A DNA stretch of 9,388 nt from an uncultured Collinsella sp. GTDB lineage: Bacteria > Actinomycetota > Coriobacteriia > Coriobacteriales > Coriobacteriaceae. Of the stretch, positions 7,150 through 9,388 are shown piece by piece. A program made the translations under genes and the position numbers. Each line of letters begins with the position of its first letter. Position 1 is the stretch's first letter. The stretch spans positions 1 through 9,388 of the forward strand of contig URWQ01000039.1 in assembly GCA_900551635.1 (NCBI GenBank), given 5' to 3'. The notes beneath the pieces were generated by a model. It worked only from the letters and a program-made list of their open reading frames with translations. It had not been told where the DNA came from and searched no databases.

Positions 7150-7239
7150 AAGGTTATAGCCTCCCCTGTCCTAAAGCCCAGTTTTAGCATTCTTCATTTC
7201 TGTCCACGGTTAATTGCAATCTGAGCACAGCAATAATCA

Positions 7240-7255
7240 GTGTATAAATATACAC
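7240..7255. promoter_or_regulatory. AT-rich perfect inverted repeat, possible operator
   Basis: GTGTATAAATATACAC has two perfect 7-base arms around AA, followed on the plus strand by CTG and eight Ts (7259-7266). It lies about 90 bases upstream of the surface-protein start. On the minus strand it contains TATA-rich hexamers that could serve as a -10, but no good -35 was found. The stem is too AT-rich and its loop too short for a convincing terminator. The rest of the 271-base gap 7150-7420 holds a 10-base palindrome TTTGCGCAAA (7351-7360) and no gene I can support. Confidence 0.4.
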
Positions 7256-7420
7256 CTGTTTTTTTTGGACGGGTTCATAGATGCTCGATTGGTAGCGAAT
7301 TCCGCGCAAACCGTCACCAAACTCCACTTTTGCCGCATCTAAAGGTTATTTTTGCGCAAATTTTTGGATGCCGATAGTCACAATGGGCAGGAGGCTGGTA
7401 CCCACCGGAGAGGGCAACGC

Positions 7421-7804
7421 CTACATTTTCATAACGTAATAGCCCGCACCCCTCACTGCCGTCTCGAGTGTGTCGCGATCAACCGGGCGCTTCGAGCGCA
7501 CGCGTGCCGTGTGGTCCGCGTACGTTACCGTAGCCCACACGCCATCAAGCGCATTGAGGGCATTCGTCACATTCCGGGCGCAGCCGTCGCAACTCATGCC
7601 GCCGATAAGGAGTTCCTCACGATAGGGGTAGTGGGACTCGTCGGTGTCTGCCACCACAACCTTTTTGGCCTTCTTGCCGCTCGCACCATCGCTGCAGCAA
7701 CTCTTCCCGTGTGTCGAAGCGGCAATGCGACGCAGTCCAAAAAACATGCCGACGGCAATGACGGTCAGCACGATGAGATTCGCAGGGTTGAGCAAGTCAC
7801 TCAT
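7421..7804 (-). CDS. Membrane-anchored heavy-metal-associated (HMA) domain protein
   Basis: A 127-residue protein likely to bind copper(I) or a similar soft metal at the inner face of the membrane. One hydrophobic segment (about 9-25) is followed by basic residues, then CCSDG (36-40) and a lysine-rich linker KKAKK (44-48). The C-terminal HMA domain carries GGMSCDGCARNV (68-79), whose C72 and C75 form the metal-binding CxxC, and ends with GAGYYV (119-124). The N-terminal half, one membrane helix followed by cysteines, resembles small FeoB-associated cysteine-rich membrane proteins, so this may be a fusion of two metal-handling parts. The ATG at 7804 is preferred over the GTG at 7825 because AAGGGGAA lies just upstream of it. 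A CsoR-like operator precedes the gene. No copper ATPase lies inside the window. Confidence 0.88.
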   Translation of the reverse strand: MSDLLNPANLIVLTVIAVGMFFGLRRIAASTHGKSCCSDGASGKKAKKVVVADTDESHYPYREELLIGGMSCDGCARNVTNALNALDGVWATVTYADHTARVRSKRPVDRDTLETAVRGAGYYVMKM

Positions 7805-7832
7805 GCGTTCCCCTTTCAGTAGCACTATCTAG

Positions 7833-7854
7833 ATACCCCCATGGGGTGTCCCCA
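7833..7854. promoter_or_regulatory. CsoR-like copper operator, two overlapping inverted repeats
   Basis: ATACCCCCATGGGGTGT (7833-7849) has the C-run, short spacer and G-run flanked by TA/GT that characterises CsoR operators upstream of copZA-type genes. A second, perfect inverted repeat TGGGG-TGT-CCCCA (7842-7854) overlaps it. The pair lies 29 bases upstream of the HMA gene start, where a repressor would act. Confidence 0.65.
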
Positions 7855-7911
7855 TCTTAACCCAAAATCATGTCCGTTCGGTCAATTAGTTTTCCTCTTC
7901 AAACTTTTTTG

Positions 7912-7939
7912 TTGACCATGGCTTACTTTCGTGTATAAG
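7912..7939 (+). promoter_or_regulatory. Promoter of the DUF3793-flavodoxin operon
   Basis: TTGACC (7912-7917) and TATAAG (7934-7939) are separated by 16 bases, with a TG directly before the -10. Transcription would start near 7946, about 32 bases before the GTG start at 7978. Confidence 0.7.
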
Positions 7940-7958
7940 TTTTCCTAGGCTAACAGTT
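7940..7958. promoter_or_regulatory. Possible DtxR/IdeR-type iron box
   Basis: The stretch contains TAGGCTAAC (7946-7954), identical to the centre of the DtxR/IdeR consensus TTAGGTTAGGCTAACCTAA. Overall 11 of 19 positions agree and the outer arms are poorly symmetric. It directly follows the -10 box, a good repressor position, and fits the iron-sparing role of flavodoxin. This is suggestive only. Confidence 0.3.
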
Positions 7959-7977
7959 TAGATCCGTAAGGAGCGAC

Positions 7978-8682
7978 GTGACTCGAACCATAGACATCCC
8001 AACGTTTCAGGCAGCAGTCGTGCGCAACTGCTCCCCCACGCTCGCGGGCATCAAGCCGGCATCGCTCTTTACCTATCCAGGCACCTACGCCCACGGGGAC
8101 GGCTCGACCGCAACAGAAACCATCGCAGAACGCCGAGCACGCCTGCTCAACGTTATCGCCCAGTGCAACCGCGAGCTTGACCCGCTTGGCATCCACCTGA
8201 GTGTTTTGGTCTGGCGGCCCTGCGGAGCGCTCGTGTACGTGTACCGAGCCAAAAGCCTCACCACCTATTTCGCGGACCCTCGCGCCAAAACGGCGCTCGC
8301 CTCGGAAGGCTACGACACGAGAGACCTTTCGACATGCCTTGTGCATTTGGCATCACGCATCACGCTCGCGAGTAATAACGTCGCGGAATGCGCCTGTAGC
8401 CAGACTCGATGCGCACTACCCCAGCAAGCTAGCTGCAGCAACGACTGCACCTGCGAGTTTCCGCACGAAATAGGCTACTTCCTAGGATATCCCTACGACG
8501 ACGTGCACGAGTTTATCGTCCAGCGCGGCGAGAACTATAAGGTCTTTGGGGCCTGGAAGGTCTACGCAAATGTCGAGCAGGCACTTGCGACGTTTGATGC
8601 CTACCGCGCCTGCACCCAATACTTCACCTTTGTCTATCAGCAGGGCTACAGCTTGGCGCAACTTGCCCAGGCAACCCGATAG
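7978..8682 (+). CDS. DUF3793 family protein with cysteine-rich insert
   Basis: A 234-residue, probably cytosolic protein of the uncharacterised DUF3793 family. Family-like features in order are LAGIKPASLF (22-31), CNRELDPLGI (63-72), CGALVYVYR (82-90), FPHEIGYFLGYPYDDV (161-176), GENYKVFGAWKVY (184-196) and a C-terminal YQQGYSLAQL (220-229). Just before FPHEIG lies a cluster of six cysteines at about 138, 140, 145, 153, 157 and 159 (ECAC...CTCE) that could hold zinc or an iron-sulfur cluster; this is inferred. The GTG start at 7978 is supported by TAAGGAG four bases upstream. The flavodoxin gene follows after 46 bases, and DUF3793 genes are often found beside flavodoxin genes, suggesting a shared redox or iron-limitation role. 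The biochemical function is unknown. Confidence 0.85.
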   Translation: MTRTIDIPTFQAAVVRNCSPTLAGIKPASLFTYPGTYAHGDGSTATETIAERRARLLNVIAQCNRELDPLGIHLSVLVWRPCGALVYVYRAKSLTTYFADPRAKTALASEGYDTRDLSTCLVHLASRITLASNNVAECACSQTRCALPQQASCSNDCTCEFPHEIGYFLGYPYDDVHEFIVQRGENYKVFGAWKVYANVEQALATFDAYRACTQYFTFVYQQGYSLAQLAQATR

Positions 8683-8728
8683 AACATAGAAGCCGTGGCA
8701 ACCTGCCGCACAACTGAAAGGACTCAAC

Positions 8729-9148
8729 ATGAGCAAGATCGCCGTCGTCTACTGGAGCGGCACGGGCAACACCGAGGCCATGGCAAACCTCGTTGCCGAA
8801 GGTGCAACCGATGCCGGCGCCGAGGCAGAGGTCATCTCCTGCGCCGACTTCTCCGCAGACAAGGCCGCTGGCTATGACGCTATCGCCTTCGGCTGCCCCG
8901 CCATGGGTTCCGAGGAGCTTGAATATGATGAGTTCCAGCCCATGTGGGATGAGGTCAAGGAGACCCTCGGCGACAAGAAGGTCGTCCTCTTTGGCTCTTA
9001 TTCGTGGGCCGAGGGCGAATGGATGGACAACTGGAAGGCGGACGCCGACGAGGAGGGCGTCAACGTCGTCGATTCCGTCATCTGCTACGACGCCCCCGAT
9101 GATGAGAGCGAAGCGGCCTGCCGCGCCCTTGGAGCCGAGCTCGCCTAG
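8729..9148 (+). CDS. Flavodoxin
   Basis: Small FMN-binding electron carrier (139 residues) that can replace ferredoxin when iron is scarce. The phosphate-binding loop SGTGNTE is at 10-16. The isoalloxazine-contacting loops GCPAMGSEELEYDEF (55-69) and GSYSWAEGEWM (89-99) are very close to those of the short Clostridium beijerinckii-type flavodoxin, placing M59 and W93 against the flavin. Length and motif spacing match that 138-residue family. The ATG at 8729 is preceded by AAAGGA. It probably shares the 7912 promoter with the DUF3793 gene and ends at the hairpin terminator at 9206-9240. The enzyme partner cannot be told from this window. Confidence 0.96.
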   Translation: MSKIAVVYWSGTGNTEAMANLVAEGATDAGAEAEVISCADFSADKAAGYDAIAFGCPAMGSEELEYDEFQPMWDEVKETLGDKKVVLFGSYSWAEGEWMDNWKADADEEGVNVVDSVICYDAPDDESEAACRALGAELA

Positions 9149-9205
9149 CGGCAATGAGCTCCGCCCGCAACGCGCATTGCAACAAAACACATTCGCGTCC
9201 CAACA

Positions 9206-9240
9206 AAAACGGGAGCCGGATCACATCCGGCTCCCGTTTT
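9206..9240. terminator. Strong bidirectional rho-independent terminator
   Basis: CGGGAGCCGGAT (9210-9221) pairs perfectly with ATCCGGCTCCCG (9225-9236) around the loop CAC. It is flanked by AAAA on the left and TTTT on the right, giving a 16-pair stem. It lies between the convergent flavodoxin and ABC-transporter genes and can serve both. Confidence 0.93.
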
Positions 9241-9265
9241 CTGCTATGTCAGTCATATAAAGCGG

Positions 9266-9388
9266 CTACGAGATATTGCCCAAGAACGCCTTGGTGCGCT
9301 CGCTCTTGGGGTGGTCGAAGACCTCGCTCGGCGTACCCTCTTCCACAATGACGCCGCCGTCCATAAAGACGACGCGGTCGGCGACATC
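9266..9388 (-). CDS. Amino-acid ABC transporter ATP-binding protein (C-terminal end only)
   Basis: The last 40 codons and TAG stop of a gene that enters from the right edge. The translated end contains [18 protein letters not shown], then [20 protein letters not shown], the characteristic C-terminus of GlnQ/polar amino-acid uptake ATPases. The nucleotide-binding Walker motifs are outside the window. Such proteins power import of glutamine, glutamate or similar amino acids together with membrane and binding-protein subunits, which would lie farther right. Substrate cannot be judged from this fragment. Confidence 0.9.
   Translation of the reverse strand, partial: DVADRVVFMDGGVIVEEGTPSEVFDHPKSERTKAFLGNIS

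Noticed and set aside
7240..7266. Rho-independent terminator for a plus-strand transcript
   Set aside because: A 7-pair AT-rich stem with a two-base loop is too weak, and no plus-strand gene ends here.
7381..7420. Possible riboswitch-like GC-rich segment after the HMA gene
   Set aside because: Read on both strands it shows no recognisable aptamer motifs and only short, unconvincing pairings.

Overview
The window looks like chromosomal DNA from a high-GC anaerobic actinobacterium of the class Coriobacteriia; a Collinsella-like gut organism is my best guess. That rests on GC-rich codon use, a UvrX/YolD-type mutagenesis operon, a DUF3793-flavodoxin pair, a short clostridial-type flavodoxin and a sortase-anchored surface protein. 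It is an inference from gene content, not from a marker gene. No tRNA, rRNA, CRISPR array, transposase or phage structural gene was seen.

Layout. (1) 35-1729, minus: a complete glucose-6-phosphate isomerase (pgi). (2) 1855-1918: a long imperfect palindrome between genes; a related half-copy sits at 2584-2608. (3) 1929-2504, minus: a small protein resembling only the N-terminal nucleotide-binding half of iron-containing alcohol dehydrogenases, with the key motifs eroded. (4) 2604-4601, plus: an SOS operon with a near-consensus promoter overlapped by two LexA-type boxes, then a UvrX/UmuC-like Y-family polymerase and an overlapping YolD-like gene. (5) 4598-7149, minus: a secreted, probably beta-propeller, sortase-anchored surface protein split by a one-base frameshift near 6785-6788. 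It also carries a 3 x 27 bp tandem repeat and a helical insert. Its stop codon overlaps that of yolD. (6) 7421-7804, minus: a membrane-anchored heavy-metal-associated (HMA) protein behind a CsoR-like copper operator. (7) 7912-9240, plus: a promoter with a DtxR-like core, a DUF3793 protein with an unusual cysteine cluster, a flavodoxin and a strong hairpin terminator. (8) 9266-9388, minus: the 3' end of an amino-acid ABC transporter ATPase that runs off the window.

How the genes fit together. The polymerase and YolD genes form a damage-inducible translesion module. The HMA protein and the DUF3793-flavodoxin pair are divergent and share a 173 bp control region. One side looks copper-regulated and the other possibly iron-regulated, so this is the most system-like part of the window: a small metal-responsive locus in which flavodoxin could stand in for ferredoxin when iron is short. 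The pgi and surface-protein genes appear to be independent units. I did not find convincing evidence for a wholly new defence or mobile system. The best leads are the cysteine-rich DUF3793 variant, the degenerate dehydrogenase half-protein, the insertion in the polymerase and the palindromic repeat family.
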